The notes under the pieces were generated by a model. That model was not told the DNA's origin, did not search any database, and was given only the letters and a program-made list of their open reading frames with translations. From positions 1 through 5,849 of the forward strand of contig CAYRJN010000226.1 of the NCBI GenBank assembly GCA_964424545.1: 5,849 nt of DNA, read 5' to 3'. A program made the translations under genes and the position numbers. This stretch comes from JAUVIB01 sp964424545. GTDB taxonomy: Bacteria; Calditrichota; Calditrichia; Calditrichales; Calditrichaceae. Below are positions 5,807 to 5,849 of the stretch, piece by piece; the stretch's first letter is position 1; each line of letters begins with the position of its first letter.

Positions 5807-5849
5807 AAAAATTATAAATTTGTTATTGGGTGTTCTTGAATCAAAAAGA

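Larger units (their letters stand above)
5540..5849. other. Non-coding 3' region
   Basis: These 310 bases carry no credible gene on either strand. They hold a 7-bp inverted repeat TTTCAAG (5553-5559) / CTTGAAG (5574-5580) with one G-T pair, 13 bases after the DHOD-like stop, then an AT-rich stretch, the terminator at 5639-5675, and a tail with repeated CACGAAG words and small hairpins. A perfect TTGACA occurs at 5699-5704, but no -10 box follows at the right distance. Confidence 0.7.

Overview
The window holds the 3' part of an operon for a membrane-bound oxidoreductase of the complex I / group 4 [NiFe]-hydrogenase superfamily. It is followed by a gene for a dihydroorotate-dehydrogenase-like flavoprotein and a non-coding tail. 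All genes are on the + strand. The organism cannot be named from the sequence. The codons are moderately AT-leaning, Shine-Dalgarno signals are weak or absent at some starts, and an FeS-rich ion-pumping module is present. These fit an anaerobic bacterium, and a lineage in or near the FCB group (Bacteroidota, Calditrichota, Cloacimonadota) is a guess only.

Layout: 1-219 is the C-terminal end of a NuoH/EchB-type membrane subunit cut by the window edge. 291-833 is a NuoB/EchC-type small subunit. 891-1463 is a NuoC/EchD-type 30 kDa subunit. 1472-2590 is a NuoD/EchE-type large subunit. 2616-4385 is a fusion of a two-cluster ferredoxin (NuoI/EchF-like) to a GltD/NfnB-type flavoprotein with its own FeS region and FAD and NAD(P)H sites. 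The order H-B-C-D-I matches echBCDEF, so an antiporter-like echA homologue is expected just upstream. After a 164-base gap with a hairpin comes the DHOD-like gene (4550-5539), then an intrinsic terminator near 5639-5675 and about 175 bases of non-coding DNA with short GAAG/CTTC inverted repeats.

Inferred function: NAD(P)H (or, in reverse, ferredoxin) exchanges electrons with FAD in the fusion protein, then through its FeS clusters to the B-like and D-like subunits, coupled to ion movement through the membrane subunits. The terminal acceptor is unlikely to be protons or quinone. The large subunit keeps one cysteine in each of the two Ni-ligand motifs, and by my alignment both bridging cysteines are replaced by glutamate (C71-x-x-E74 and C366-x-x-E369). 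The quinone-site His and Tyr of NuoD are also replaced. The small subunit has only three cysteines in total, one short of the usual four cluster ligands. These changes place the complex among the hydrogenase-related but non-hydrogenase complexes (Ehr, MBX/MBS-like), with a specific metal-site variant that deserves attention.
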